Source: Polaribacter vadi (GTDB taxonomy: Bacteria; Bacteroidota; Bacteroidia; Flavobacteriales; Flavobacteriaceae). From it: a stretch of DNA of 64,000 nucleotides. The notes beneath the pieces are model-generated. The model was given only the letters and a program-made list of their open reading frames with translations, searched no databases and had not been told where the DNA came from. The DNA is taken from positions 1 through 64,000 of the forward strand of contig NZ_JAHKQL010000017.1 of assembly GCF_018861005.1 (NCBI RefSeq), read 5' to 3'. Shown piece by piece: positions 25,470-33,350 of the stretch. Position numbers and translations under genes: made by a program. How positions within the stretch are numbered: the first letter of the stretch is position 1; every line of letters starts with the position of its first letter.

Positions 25470-26732
25470 ATGAAGAATCTTTACAAAATAGAAACTATTT
25501 TATTTTTTTTATTATTTATTAATATCAACTCAATTTTTAGTCAAGATATTCTTATAAAAAATGAAGAAACCTGGCATTATTACGATCAAGGTTATTTAAA
25601 TAATGATTGGTATAAAGATTTAGATTTCTCTGATTGGAAATCTGGTATTTCTCCAATTGGTTATGGAGATAAAAAAAATAGCACTACAATTTATGCAGAA
25701 GAAGATAGAGAAAACCGAAAAATAACAAAATATTTTGCAAAGAAAATTTTTATAAAAAACCTTCATTTAGCTTATGAATTTAAATTATTAAGAGATGATG
25801 GTGCTGTTGTTTATATTAATGGTAAAGAATTGTTTAGAGATAATATGCCTAACTCTACAATAAGCAACAAAACATTTGCTATCAGTACAGTTAAAGAGAA
25901 AAATGAACATAAATATTTTCAACACTACTTTGATAATAATGTTTTTAAAGAAGGTGAAAATACCATTGCCATTTCTATACATCAATCTTATGTAACATCT
26001 AGCGATTGTATTTTTAGTTTAGAATTGATAGGTCATAACAATTCAGATGTATTATCTTTTGTAGTAGAAAATAAGAATAAAACAAACCAAGAGTTAGCTA
26101 ATAAGCTTGAACTTTTAAATTTAAAATTCGAAAATGAAAAAACTCTCATTAAAAAAGAAAGCTTAGAAAACATAAAATTTAGTTTACAAATTTTAGTTTT
26201 TATTCTTAGTACTTTACTAATTTTATCTTTAGTAGGTTATTATTTTATTTTACAAAATTATAAGAAGAAAATTATTGAAATTAAACAAGTATTAAAAGAT
26301 TTAAAATCTGAAAATTTAGATAAAGAAAAAGAAATGATTTCTTTATCTACAAACCTACTACATCACAAACAATATTTTAAAGAAATAAAAGCAGATGTTA
26401 AAGGAATTAAAACTGAAGATAATAATCTAATAAAAAGTATAAATAATCAAATTGATTATGTTTTAGAGAATGATGAAGATTGGAAAGTTTTAAAACAACA
26501 CTTTAATGCTGTACATGAAAAGTTTTTTGATAAATTAATCTCAAAATATCCTTCTATTACAGAAACAGAATTAAGACATTGTATGTTTATTAAACTACAC
26601 TTACAAACTAAAGAAATTGCAAGAATTTTATCTATAGATCCAAGATCTGTACAAACTGCAAGATATAGAATTAAAAAGAAAATGGAATTAGATGAAGAAG
26701 TAGACTTAAGAGACTATTTGTTAAACATCTAA
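25470..26732 (+). CDS. Membrane-spanning LuxR/GerE-type transcriptional regulator
   Basis: A 420-residue one-component-like regulator. A signal peptide (1-24) precedes an extracytoplasmic beta-rich sensing domain (25-195) with HYYDQGYLNNDWYKDLDFSDW, galactose-binding-like. Next come a coiled segment, one transmembrane helix (about 236-260), a cytosolic coiled coil (265-300), and a C-terminal GerE-type helix-turn-helix (about 355-420; TETELRHCMFIKLHLQTKEIA then DPRSVQTARYRIKKKM). This family in Bacteroidota links an outside signal to DNA binding while embedded in the membrane. A palindrome in its promoter recurs before two T9SS-client genes, one of them the neighbour upstream. Confidence 0.88.
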   Translation: MKNLYKIETILFFLLFININSIFSQDILIKNEETWHYYDQGYLNNDWYKDLDFSDWKSGISPIGYGDKKNSTTIYAEEDRENRKITKYFAKKIFIKNLHLAYEFKLLRDDGAVVYINGKELFRDNMPNSTISNKTFAISTVKEKNEHKYFQHYFDNNVFKEGENTIAISIHQSYVTSSDCIFSLELIGHNNSDVLSFVVENKNKTNQELANKLELLNLKFENEKTLIKKESLENIKFSLQILVFILSTLLILSLVGYYFILQNYKKKIIEIKQVLKDLKSENLDKEKEMISLSTNLLHHKQYFKEIKADVKGIKTEDNNLIKSINNQIDYVLENDEDWKVLKQHFNAVHEKFFDKLISKYPSITETELRHCMFIKLHLQTKEIARILSIDPRSVQTARYRIKKKMELDEEVDLRDYLLNI

Positions 26733-26752
26733 ATTTCTGATAAAAGAAAAAA

Positions 26753-26780
26753 AAATCCCAAACTAAAAAGTTTGGGATTT
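26753..26780. terminator. Bidirectional terminator
   Basis: AAATCCCAAACT (26753-26764) and AGTTTGGGATTT (26769-26780) form a perfect stem with an AAAA loop, with A-runs and T-runs on either side. It serves the convergent LuxR-type and AIM24-like genes. Confidence 0.9.
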
Positions 26781-26796
26781 TTTTTCTTATCAACTA

Positions 26797-27639
26797 TTAA
26801 AACTTATTATCACCATCTAAAATATCTCCTATACCACCTAAAATAGAACCTTCTCCTCTACTACCATTTCCTGTTTTTGGTGCCATAGCTAAAACTCTAC
26901 CAGCTAACCTACTAAAAGGTAAAGATTGAATATAAACAGTACCTGGCCCAGTTAAATTTGCAAAAAACAAACCTTCACCTCCAAAAACAGTATTTTTAAT
27001 ACCTCCAACAAATTCAATATCATAATTTACACTTTGCGTAAAACCAACTATACAACCAGTATCTACTTTTAAAACTTCGCCAGGTTGTAAAACTTTTTTT
27101 GCCATAGTTCCTCCTGCATGAATAAATCCTAAACCATCACCTTCCATTTTTTGCATGATAAAACCTTCTCCTCCAAACAATCCTCTACCTAATTTTTTAG
27201 AAAACTCAATTCCTATAGAAACTCCTTTTGCAGCACACAAAAAAGCATCTTTTTGGCATATAAATTTACCACCAAAATCATTCAAATCAATAGGTATAAT
27301 TTTTCCTGGATAAGGAGATGCAAACGATATTTTTTTTTTTCCTACACCATCATTCGTAAAAACAGTCATAAATAAACTTTCTCCTGTTAAAATTCGTTTA
27401 CCAGCAGAAAATATTTTCCCTAAAATTCCTTTATCTTGATTAGATCCATCACCTAAAATAGTATTCATTTTAATATGATTATCCATCATCATAAAAGTAC
27501 CAGCTTCTGCAACAACACCTTCTTGAGGGTCTAATTCTATTTCTACAAACTGCATTTCTTCACCGAAAATTTTATAATCAATTTCGTGAGCATTCATATT
27601 ATTATTTTGCGAATTATTTGGTAATCTATCTTGGAACAT
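26797..27639 (-). CDS. TIGR00266/AIM24 family protein
   Basis: A 280-residue soluble beta-rich protein. It shows the TIGR00266 features: EIDYKIFGEEMQFVEIELDPQ near residues 18-38, EAGTFMMMDNHIKM, a long glycine-rich middle (GRGLFGGEGFIMQKMEGDG, then GGTMAKKVLQPGE), and LTGPGTVYIQSLPFSRLAGR near the end. The fold is a trefoil of beta strands; function is unknown. A second ATG (MNAHEIDYK, residue 15) is an equally plausible start, because the first 14 residues are polar and not conserved in the family. It is single, with a terminator at its end. Confidence 0.85.
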   Translation of the reverse strand: MFQDRLPNNSQNNNMNAHEIDYKIFGEEMQFVEIELDPQEGVVAEAGTFMMMDNHIKMNTILGDGSNQDKGILGKIFSAGKRILTGESLFMTVFTNDGVGKKKISFASPYPGKIIPIDLNDFGGKFICQKDAFLCAAKGVSIGIEFSKKLGRGLFGGEGFIMQKMEGDGLGFIHAGGTMAKKVLQPGEVLKVDTGCIVGFTQSVNYDIEFVGGIKNTVFGGEGLFFANLTGPGTVYIQSLPFSRLAGRVLAMAPKTGNGSRGEGSILGGIGDILDGDNKF

Positions 27640-27696
27640 ATGATTTAAGTTTTATTATTAGAATGATAAACTAAACTTTTGTTACAAAAAAAAGCA

Positions 27697-28070
27697 TCAT
27701 TTCTCAAATTTAAGAAATTTAGCCTCAATAAAAAGTTTTTCAGAATCTCTAGAAATTATTCTATCAGAAAATTCTTTTTGAATGTTAGTAGAAAATTTTG
27801 TTACTAATACAGCATCTGCACCTACTTCTTTACCTTTATTAATAATTAAATCAGACACCTCTCTGTTATCGTGATTATCATATATTGGTTCTGTATTAAA
27901 AGTTAACAAACCCATAATCTTATATTTTCTTACTATCTGGTCTGCATCATAATAAACAGAAACATTTGTTGTTGGTGTGTAATTATTGCCTATATAATTT
28001 AAAGTTGGGGCACATTTAATAAAAAGAAAAGTAATAATAAATAAAAAAATGATTGTTTTTTTAGTTTCAT
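27697..28070 (-). pseudogene. Lipoprotein gene broken by a one-base homopolymer frameshift
   Basis: The intact downstream part encodes a soluble domain (GLLTFNTEPIYDNHDNREVS, then KEVGADAVLVTKF). Upstream in the same frame the codons read TIIFLFIITFLFIKCAPTLN with no in-frame start before a stop at 28072-28074. An ATG at 28068-28070 is one base out of frame, and a run of seven A residues (minus strand; 28056-28062) lies right after it. Adding one A would give MKLKKTIIFLFIITFLFIKC, a lipoprotein signal, and an unbroken 124-residue protein. It is a phase-variable switch, a decayed gene or an assembly error. The product would be an outer-membrane or periplasmic lipoprotein of unknown role. Confidence 0.75.
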
Positions 28071-28242
28071 ATTACTAAGGTTTTGAGACTCTTAACTTCA
28101 AAATTTATACCATACTACAAATTTTAAAATGAATTTTAAATTTAATTTATTATGTTAACATAATAATCTATAATAAACATAGATTTAAAATTAAACAGTC
28201 AATTTTAAAGTTTTCTTAACTTATCACTTTTAACAAAAGAAT

Positions 28243-28250
28243 TACTTTTG
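28243..28250 (+). promoter_or_regulatory. -7 promoter box of the 48-residue peptide gene
   Basis: TACTTTTG fits TAnnTTTG and lies 21 bases before the ATG at 28272, giving a short leader. No clear -33 TTG is at the expected place. The surrounding 28071-28271 is otherwise AT-rich with no gene. Confidence 0.5.
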
Positions 28251-28271
28251 GTATAAATTTAAACAACAAAT

Positions 28272-28418
28272 ATGAAATATTTAACTCCAGAAATCGAAGC
28301 ATTATCAAAAGAATTTGAAATCACTAAATCTTTAGCAAGAACAAATGTGTCTTGTGGAATTTTTCAAGATTGTGATTATAATGAACAAAGACCTCAATTA
28401 TATCAAAAGCAAAGTTAA
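28272..28418 (+). CDS. 48-residue peptide of unknown function
   Basis: This small reading frame encodes MKYLTPEIEALSKEFEITKS and then a C-terminal half with two cysteines (SCGIFQDCDYNE). It has a -7 promoter box and a sensible start. Its stop codon overlaps that of the convergent DUF4442 gene by two bases, as real genes in compact genomes often do. The helical N-terminal leader followed by a short Cys/Asp/Gln-rich tail has the general form of a small precursor peptide, but no modification enzyme or exporter lies nearby. I do not recognise a family. Confidence 0.55.
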   Translation: MKYLTPEIEALSKEFEITKSLARTNVSCGIFQDCDYNEQRPQLYQKQS

Positions 28419-28876
28419 GCTTCGCTTTTTACTTTTATACTCCAATTAAATTGGAATTTAGATACTTCAACTCCATCTGAATTCTTACCTATAGAAGTTA
28501 AAACAATCAACTGCCCCTCACCTGTTTCTATAGATTTTTGAATAGCTTCTCTAATCTCATTACCTCCTGAGCATGTAAACGTAATTCTACCAGTAGCTTT
28601 TTTATAAAAATCTGCTTCTTGGTGAGTAACCAACATCGAAACTTTTCTTTTAGAATTGTAAATAGCTTTCATTACTAAAATACCTGTTGGCATTTCTGCA
28701 GCCATACCTTGTGCAGCCCAAAACATACTTTTAAACGGATTTTGATTCATCCATCTATGTTTTATAGTAACAACCACTTCAGAATCTGTAATTGACTTTA
28801 CTCTTACACCTCCAAAAAATGCTAAAGGCAGTTTTATTAGGTTAAAAAAATTGACTTTTGCAGGCGTAAACTTCAT
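28415..28876 (-). CDS. DUF4442 hot-dog fold protein
   Basis: A 153-residue soluble protein of the DUF4442 (YiiD C-terminal-like) thioesterase-superfamily group: the start MKFTPAKVNFFNLIKLPLAF, then VVVTIKHRWMNQNPFKSMFWAAQGMAAE, which aligns with the hot-dog helix of thioesterases, and a beta-rich C-terminus. No catalytic acid or base can be named with certainty. It is alone on its strand; its stop codon overlaps that of the 48-residue peptide gene. A thioesterase-like or acyl-CoA-binding role is inferred from the fold only. Confidence 0.82.
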   Translation of the reverse strand: MKFTPAKVNFFNLIKLPLAFFGGVRVKSITDSEVVVTIKHRWMNQNPFKSMFWAAQGMAAEMPTGILVMKAIYNSKRKVSMLVTHQEADFYKKATGRITFTCSGGNEIREAIQKSIETGEGQLIVLTSIGKNSDGVEVSKFQFNWSIKVKSEA

Positions 28877-29048
28877 TTATAGTTTGTTAAAATTGATAAT
28901 AAATATTTTTTTTATCTTTTTCTAAAATCGATTAGCAATATAGTTAATTTATAATAAAACTCAATCATATCAAACGTTTTCAGGAATAATCAACACTAAT
29001 AATTACAAATTTAATATGTTAAAAAAATGTTAATTATAGTACTATGTA

Positions 29049-29080
29049 TTGCATAATACCTTTTTTAGGATATATATTTG
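29049..29080 (+). promoter_or_regulatory. Promoter that decides the start of the DUF4870 gene
   Basis: TTG at 29049-29051 and TATATTTG at 29073-29080, with a 21-base spacer, fit the Bacteroidota promoter. Transcription would begin near 29087, so an upstream ATG at 29049 cannot be used and the ATG at 29109 is the start. Confidence 0.65.
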
Positions 29081-29108
29081 CATAAGAAAGTATTATATAT
29101 TTTATAAA

Positions 29109-29549
29109 ATGAAAAAAAATAACGAAAACACTAACGCATTTTTAATTCATATATCTGCATTTGCAGGTTTAATGTTTCCTTTTGGCAATATTATAACACC
29201 ATTAATTGCTTGGCAAACCTTAAAAGACAGAAGTGTTTTTTTAGATGAACAAGGTAAAGAAGCTGTAAACTTTAATATAAGCTATACACTTTATGTATTT
29301 CTAATTTCTATATTGTTTATTCCTTTTGCATTTGGTTCTATTTTTAATAATCATCGTCGTCATTTTAATTGGAATAACATCAACTTAAATTTTGATTTCG
29401 ATTCACATAATCTATTTGGTTTTTTAGGTTTTGGTTCTCTTGCAGGTTTAGTATATATCATAGGCATTGCTTTGGTAATTATAGCATCTATAAAAGCTAG
29501 AGAAGGCGAAAATTACAAATACCCATTAACAATTAAATTTATTAAATAA
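29109..29549 (+). CDS. DUF4870 membrane protein
   Basis: From the ATG at 29109 the protein has 146 residues (MKKNNENTNAFLIHISAFAG). Helices are predicted at about 10-32, 57-78 and 110-136. The DUF4870 signature is clear: a short N-terminus, FPFGNIITPLIAWQTLKDRS, then LDEQGKEAVNFNISYTLY. The family is common in Gram-positives and Bacteroidota, and its function is unknown. The promoter position rules out the longer reading with 20 extra residues. The PadR regulator gene follows 108 bases later and may or may not share the transcript. Confidence 0.87.
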   Translation: MKKNNENTNAFLIHISAFAGLMFPFGNIITPLIAWQTLKDRSVFLDEQGKEAVNFNISYTLYVFLISILFIPFAFGSIFNNHRRHFNWNNINLNFDFDSHNLFGFLGFGSLAGLVYIIGIALVIIASIKAREGENYKYPLTIKFIK

Positions 29550-29657
29550 TTACAGTTATTTAATGACAAGAATTGAAACAATAATAATTAACAAAAAACA
29601 CTCGACAACATTTTCTTATAATAATAAGATTTAGAACGAGTAAATAAATCACAATAT

Positions 29658-30002
29658 ATGAAGATTGAAAACACAAAAGCGCAAATGCGAAAAGGTGTTT
29701 TAGAGTTCTGCATTTTATCTATCCTAAAAAATGGTGATGCTTATACTTCTGAAATACTTTCTACGCTAAAAAGTGCAGAAATGATTGTGGTTGAAGGAAC
29801 TATCTATCCACTACTAACTCGTTTAAAAAACGCAGGGTTATTAACTTATAGATGGGAAGAATCAACTTCTGGACCACCAAGAAAATATTACGTTTTAACC
29901 GAAAACGGAGGCATGTTTTTGAAAGAGTTAAGCAAAACATGGAATAATTTAGTAAACGCAGTACACCAAGTAACTAGTAAAAAATCGACTACCAATGAAT
30001 AA
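29658..30002 (+). CDS. PadR family transcriptional regulator
   Basis: A 114-residue winged-helix regulator: AQMRKGVLEFCILSILKNGDAYTSEI at the start, then VVEGTIYPLLTRLKNAGLLTYRWEE, the recognition helix and wing, then GPPRKYYVLTENG, all standard PadR motifs. PadR proteins are dimeric repressors. Its stop overlaps the start of the PspC gene by 8 bases, so the two are translationally coupled. The pair plus the head-GIN gene downstream recurs in Bacteroidota, suggesting the regulator controls this envelope-stress-like operon. Confidence 0.93.
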   Translation: MKIENTKAQMRKGVLEFCILSILKNGDAYTSEILSTLKSAEMIVVEGTIYPLLTRLKNAGLLTYRWEESTSGPPRKYYVLTENGGMFLKELSKTWNNLVNAVHQVTSKKSTTNE

Positions 30003-31680
30003 GACAATAAATATAAATTTAGGCGGATTTTTCTTCCATATAGATGAAATTGCCTATCAGAAATTACGAAGATATCTAGAATCGATTTCTAGATCTTTAA
30101 GTGATGATCCGCAAGGAAAAAACGAAATTATTGCTGATATTGAGGCTAGAATTAGTGAGCTATTATCAGAAAAAATAACAGATGCTAGACAGGTTGTAAA
30201 TGAAGGTGATATAGATGATATCATTAAAATTATGGGCCAACCAGAAGATTATGCAGATGCTGAACAAGAATATAGCGATTCTAGTTATTCTTACAGAAGA
30301 AATAGCGCTTCTGGTAAAAAATTATTTAGAGATGGTGATGATAAATTTCTTGGAGGTGTTGCCTCTGGTGTTGCTCATTATTTTAATATTGATACCATTT
30401 GGATTCGTTTAGGTTTATTAGCATTATTCTTTGGTGCTGGTTTTGGAGTGTTACTTTATATTATCCTTTGGATTTTGTTACCTGAAGCAAAAACTACTTC
30501 AGAAAAATTACAAATGGAAGGCGAACCTGTAAATATTGATAATATTGAGAAAAAAATTCGTGAAGAATTCAGCAATGTATCAGACAAAGTAAGTGTGGTA
30601 GCCAAAGAAGCATCAGAAAAAATAAAAGATGGTGCTAATGAATTTTCTGATAAAATGAGTAAAACTTTTTCGGGAAAGACCAAAAAAAATAACGGAGCAA
30701 GCGATTTTTTAGATACTATTGGTAAAATTATTTTAGCCATTTTTAAGGTTATTGGTAAGTTTATTGGTATCTTAATTATCTTTATTTCTGCTGCTGTTAT
30801 TTTATCTCTAATTGTTGGAGGGTTTTCTTTAGGAAGTTTAGAATGGTTAAATGTTGATGCTAATTTACAGTATCCACCATTTTTCTACGATTCTGTAATA
30901 CCAACTTGGGCACTTACTTTATGTAGTTTTCTATTAATTGGTATACCATTTTTATTATTATTTATTTTAGGTTTAAGAATCTTATCTACTAACGTAAAAA
31001 AGTTAAGCAAACCAACATCTTTAACACTTTCTGGTATTTGGATTGTTAGTTTATTAATTATCATATTTACGGGTATTGAATTTGGTACATCTCATTCAAT
31101 TAATGGGCAATCATCAGAAAAAAAGAGTTTAAATATTATAGAAAATGATACTTTAAACTTAAAAATTATAAATGATGATGAAATTTATTATAGACATAAT
31201 TTAAGATCTAACACTTATAGAGAAGAAGTTTATGTTGATAACCAACAGATGGTTTATAGCAACAATGTAAATGTTGATGTTAAAAAGAGTAATTCTGATG
31301 AAAGCTATATGATCATCTTAAAAAAATCTCAAGGTAAAAATAAAGGTAATGCCAGTCATAATGCAAAAAGAGTGAGCTATAATTATAAAATTGAAAACAA
31401 CACAATAATTTTAGATGCTTACTATTTGTCTTCATTTAAAAATATTTGGAAAGATGAAGAAATAGAAATTACCATTTATCTACCTAAAAATGTGAGTATT
31501 TATTTTGATAATTCTACCAAGAATTTTTTAGATAATGTGAAAAATGAAGGAGATATTAGAGATAAAGATATGGCTAACCAACATTTTATTATGACAGATA
31601 GAACTTTAAAATGTACTGATTGTGAAATTGAAATTGAAGTTGAAGAGAATACAGAATCTGAGTTAAAAGAAACTTTTTAA
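29995..31680 (+). CDS. PspC domain membrane protein
   Basis: A 561-residue inner-membrane protein. The N-terminal cytosolic part (1-100) has the pattern seen in Bacteroidota PspC fusions (HIDEIAYQKLRRYLESISRS, then DDIIKIMGQPEDYADAE). The PspC domain follows at about 105-165 (FLGGVASGVAHYFNIDTIWIR, then LYIILWILLPE). Further membrane helices are at about 245-275, 300-330 and 340-360, and the C-terminal half is extracytoplasmic. PspC in other bacteria senses or counters envelope stress; here the partner PspA and PspF genes are absent, so the module is PadR-controlled instead. It overlaps padR by 8 bases. Confidence 0.9.
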   Translation: MNKTININLGGFFFHIDEIAYQKLRRYLESISRSLSDDPQGKNEIIADIEARISELLSEKITDARQVVNEGDIDDIIKIMGQPEDYADAEQEYSDSSYSYRRNSASGKKLFRDGDDKFLGGVASGVAHYFNIDTIWIRLGLLALFFGAGFGVLLYIILWILLPEAKTTSEKLQMEGEPVNIDNIEKKIREEFSNVSDKVSVVAKEASEKIKDGANEFSDKMSKTFSGKTKKNNGASDFLDTIGKIILAIFKVIGKFIGILIIFISAAVILSLIVGGFSLGSLEWLNVDANLQYPPFFYDSVIPTWALTLCSFLLIGIPFLLLFILGLRILSTNVKKLSKPTSLTLSGIWIVSLLIIIFTGIEFGTSHSINGQSSEKKSLNIIENDTLNLKIINDDEIYYRHNLRSNTYREEVYVDNQQMVYSNNVNVDVKKSNSDESYMIILKKSQGKNKGNASHNAKRVSYNYKIENNTIILDAYYLSSFKNIWKDEEIEITIYLPKNVSIYFDNSTKNFLDNVKNEGDIRDKDMANQHFIMTDRTLKCTDCEIEIEVEENTESELKETF

Positions 31681-31776
31681 AACAATTCATCATAAAAAAA
31701 CAACAACTGAGTAACCTTTGTTTCTTTTTAAGCGTCTAATAAAAGACCTTTATCAAGTAAACTTAAAACAAACACC

Positions 31777-32502
31777 ATGAAAACATCAACCAAATCATTA
31801 TTAGCAATCGTATTTTTAACAACATTATTAAGTTCTTGTAACGTTAATATGTTTAATAGAATTAACGGAAATAGAAATGTAGTAACAGAAGACAGAAGCC
31901 TAAAAGAAGATTTCACTAAAATAAAAGTAAGCACTGGCTTAGATTTATATCTTTCTCAAGGAAAATCAACAGAAATTACTGTAGAAGCAGATGAAAATTT
32001 ACAAGACATTATTATCACAGAAATTAATGATGGTGTTTTAAAAATTTATTCAGAAAAAAATATTTGGAAAGCAAAATCAAGAAAAGTATATGTTACTGTA
32101 GAAACTTTAGAAGGAGTTACTGCAACAAGTGGTTCTGATGTGTATACTAAAGAAACTTTAAAAGTAAACAACATTTCTGTTAGCGCAACAAGTGGTGCAG
32201 ATATTAGAATGACTTTAGATGCTAATTCAGTATCTAGTAGTGCAACAAGTGGTTCTGATATAGAAATATCTGGAATTACAAACCAACATTCTGCAAGTGC
32301 TACAAGTGGTGCTTCTATTGATGCTTACGATTTAGAAAGTAAAAACGTAACTGTAAAAGTTACTAGTGGTGCAGATATTAATGTTTATGCATCAGAAAGT
32401 ATAGATGCTAAAGCTACAAGTGGAGGAGATATTGACTTTAAAGGAAGCCCAAAACAAGTAAATAAAAAATCGTCTTCTGGTGGAAGCATTTCTGCCAAAT
32501 AA
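31777..32502 (+). CDS. Head GIN domain (DUF2807) lipoprotein
   Basis: A 241-residue lipoprotein with signal LLAIVFLTTLLSSC (Cys at about residue 22), then a DUF2807 beta-helix. The helix shows seven turns each carrying a T/A-T-S-G-[SADG] motif (VTATSGSDVY, VSATSGADIR, SSATSGSDIE and so on), about 20-25 residues apart. The lipobox has no export-blocking charge after Cys (NVNMF), so outer-membrane placement is likely. It lies about 100 bases after the PspC gene on the same strand, matching the common pairing of PspC-like and head-GIN proteins in Bacteroidota. The ligand is unknown. Confidence 0.9.
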   Translation: MKTSTKSLLAIVFLTTLLSSCNVNMFNRINGNRNVVTEDRSLKEDFTKIKVSTGLDLYLSQGKSTEITVEADENLQDIIITEINDGVLKIYSEKNIWKAKSRKVYVTVETLEGVTATSGSDVYTKETLKVNNISVSATSGADIRMTLDANSVSSSATSGSDIEISGITNQHSASATSGASIDAYDLESKNVTVKVTSGADINVYASESIDAKATSGGDIDFKGSPKQVNKKSSSGGSISAK

Positions 32503-32575
32503 TTACACAATTATCAATCAACCAAAGATTTCTTGAGGCTGGAAACAGCCTTGAGATTTCAATTAAAAACAAGCT

Positions 32576-33079
32576 ATGTACTCTTTTATAGACTCTTTTA
32601 AAGAATCTTTTATCATAAAAATATTTATTGCTATCCTCCTATTCTTACACAGTTTTTTTACTGCTGCTCAAGTAGAAGAAATTCCTGAATATAAAATTGC
32701 AAATGTTAAATTATACAATGATATTGTAAAAATGGATAGTATTTATTTTACAGCTTACAATAACTGCGATATAAAAACTCAAGCTGCTATTTATAATGAA
32801 AATATTGAATTCTTTCATGACAAAGGCGGTTTATTATCAGACAAAAATCAACTTTTAAAATCTCTAGAAGATAATATCTGTAATAAAGTAACCAGAACTT
32901 TAATTAAAGGGAGTGTAGAAGTTTATCCTATACATAATTATGGTGCTATTGAAATTGGTTATCATAAATTCTTTAATAAAGAAGAACCGAAGGCAAAATC
33001 GGTTCCCAGTAAATTTATTGTTACTTGGAAAAAAGAAAACGAAAATTGGACAATTACTAAAGTAATTAGTCTTCATTAA
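32576..33079 (+). CDS. Secreted NTF2-like (DUF4440) protein
   Basis: A 167-residue protein with an N-terminal signal or anchor (about 12-34; IFIAILLFLHSFFTAAQ) and an NTF2/SnoaL-like domain: DIVKMDSIYFTAYNNCDIKTQ, then YNENIEFFHDKGGLLSDKNQL, and WTITKVISLH at the end. The fold is a cone-shaped pocket. Relatives include isomerases and many proteins of unknown function. It is probably periplasmic. It follows the head-GIN gene by 74 bases and is closed by a strong terminator. Confidence 0.83.
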   Translation: MYSFIDSFKESFIIKIFIAILLFLHSFFTAAQVEEIPEYKIANVKLYNDIVKMDSIYFTAYNNCDIKTQAAIYNENIEFFHDKGGLLSDKNQLLKSLEDNICNKVTRTLIKGSVEVYPIHNYGAIEIGYHKFFNKEEPKAKSVPSKFIVTWKKENENWTITKVISLH

Positions 33080-33153
33080 AATATTTAAAAAACTGCCATT
33101 AGAATAGCTAACTCTAATAACAGTACTAATACTTGGTTTTATTAGTTTACTTG

Positions 33154-33192
33154 GTAAGTCGTCGTTTTGTAAAAAACGACGCTTACTTTTTT
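33154..33192 (+). terminator. Rho-independent terminator after the NTF2-like gene
   Basis: The stem GTAAG..CGTCGTTTT (33154-33168) pairs with AAAACGACG..CTTAC (33173-33186), followed by six T residues. It separates the stress-module operon from the ethanolamine ammonia-lyase gene. Confidence 0.88.
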
Positions 33193-33295
33193 ATACTGAA
33201 TTTGTTTTACAGCTTACCTTAAGCTTATTTTGTATTAAAAGATAGATAAACAATTCATAATCAATAAACTTAAAAACATTTTACAAAACCTTAAC

Positions 33296-33326
33296 TTGTC
33301 TTTCTTATCAAAAAAAACTAAATTAG
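33296..33326 (+). promoter_or_regulatory. Candidate promoter of the EutBC fusion gene
   Basis: TTG (33296-33298) and TAAATTAG (33319-33326) are 20 bases apart; the second differs from TAnnTTTG by one base. The ATG is 25 bases on, giving a short leader. I looked for a cobalamin riboswitch in 33187-33350 and saw none: there is no B12 box and the leader is too short. Confidence 0.55.
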
Positions 33327-33350
33327 CTTACAAAAAATTTAGTAATCGTT

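Noticed and set aside
29055..29073. A fourth ACCTA-type palindrome before the DUF4870 gene
   Set aside because: AATACCTT..TAGGATAT is only a partial match and lies between -33 and -7, not at the activator position seen at the other three sites.
29049..29108. Longer N-terminus for the DUF4870 protein
   Set aside because: The candidate start lies within the promoter (-33 TTG at 29049-29051), so the ATG at 29109 is the real one.
33187..33350. Cobalamin riboswitch upstream of the EutBC gene
   Set aside because: The leader after the candidate promoter is about 20 bases and no B12-box-like sequence was seen.
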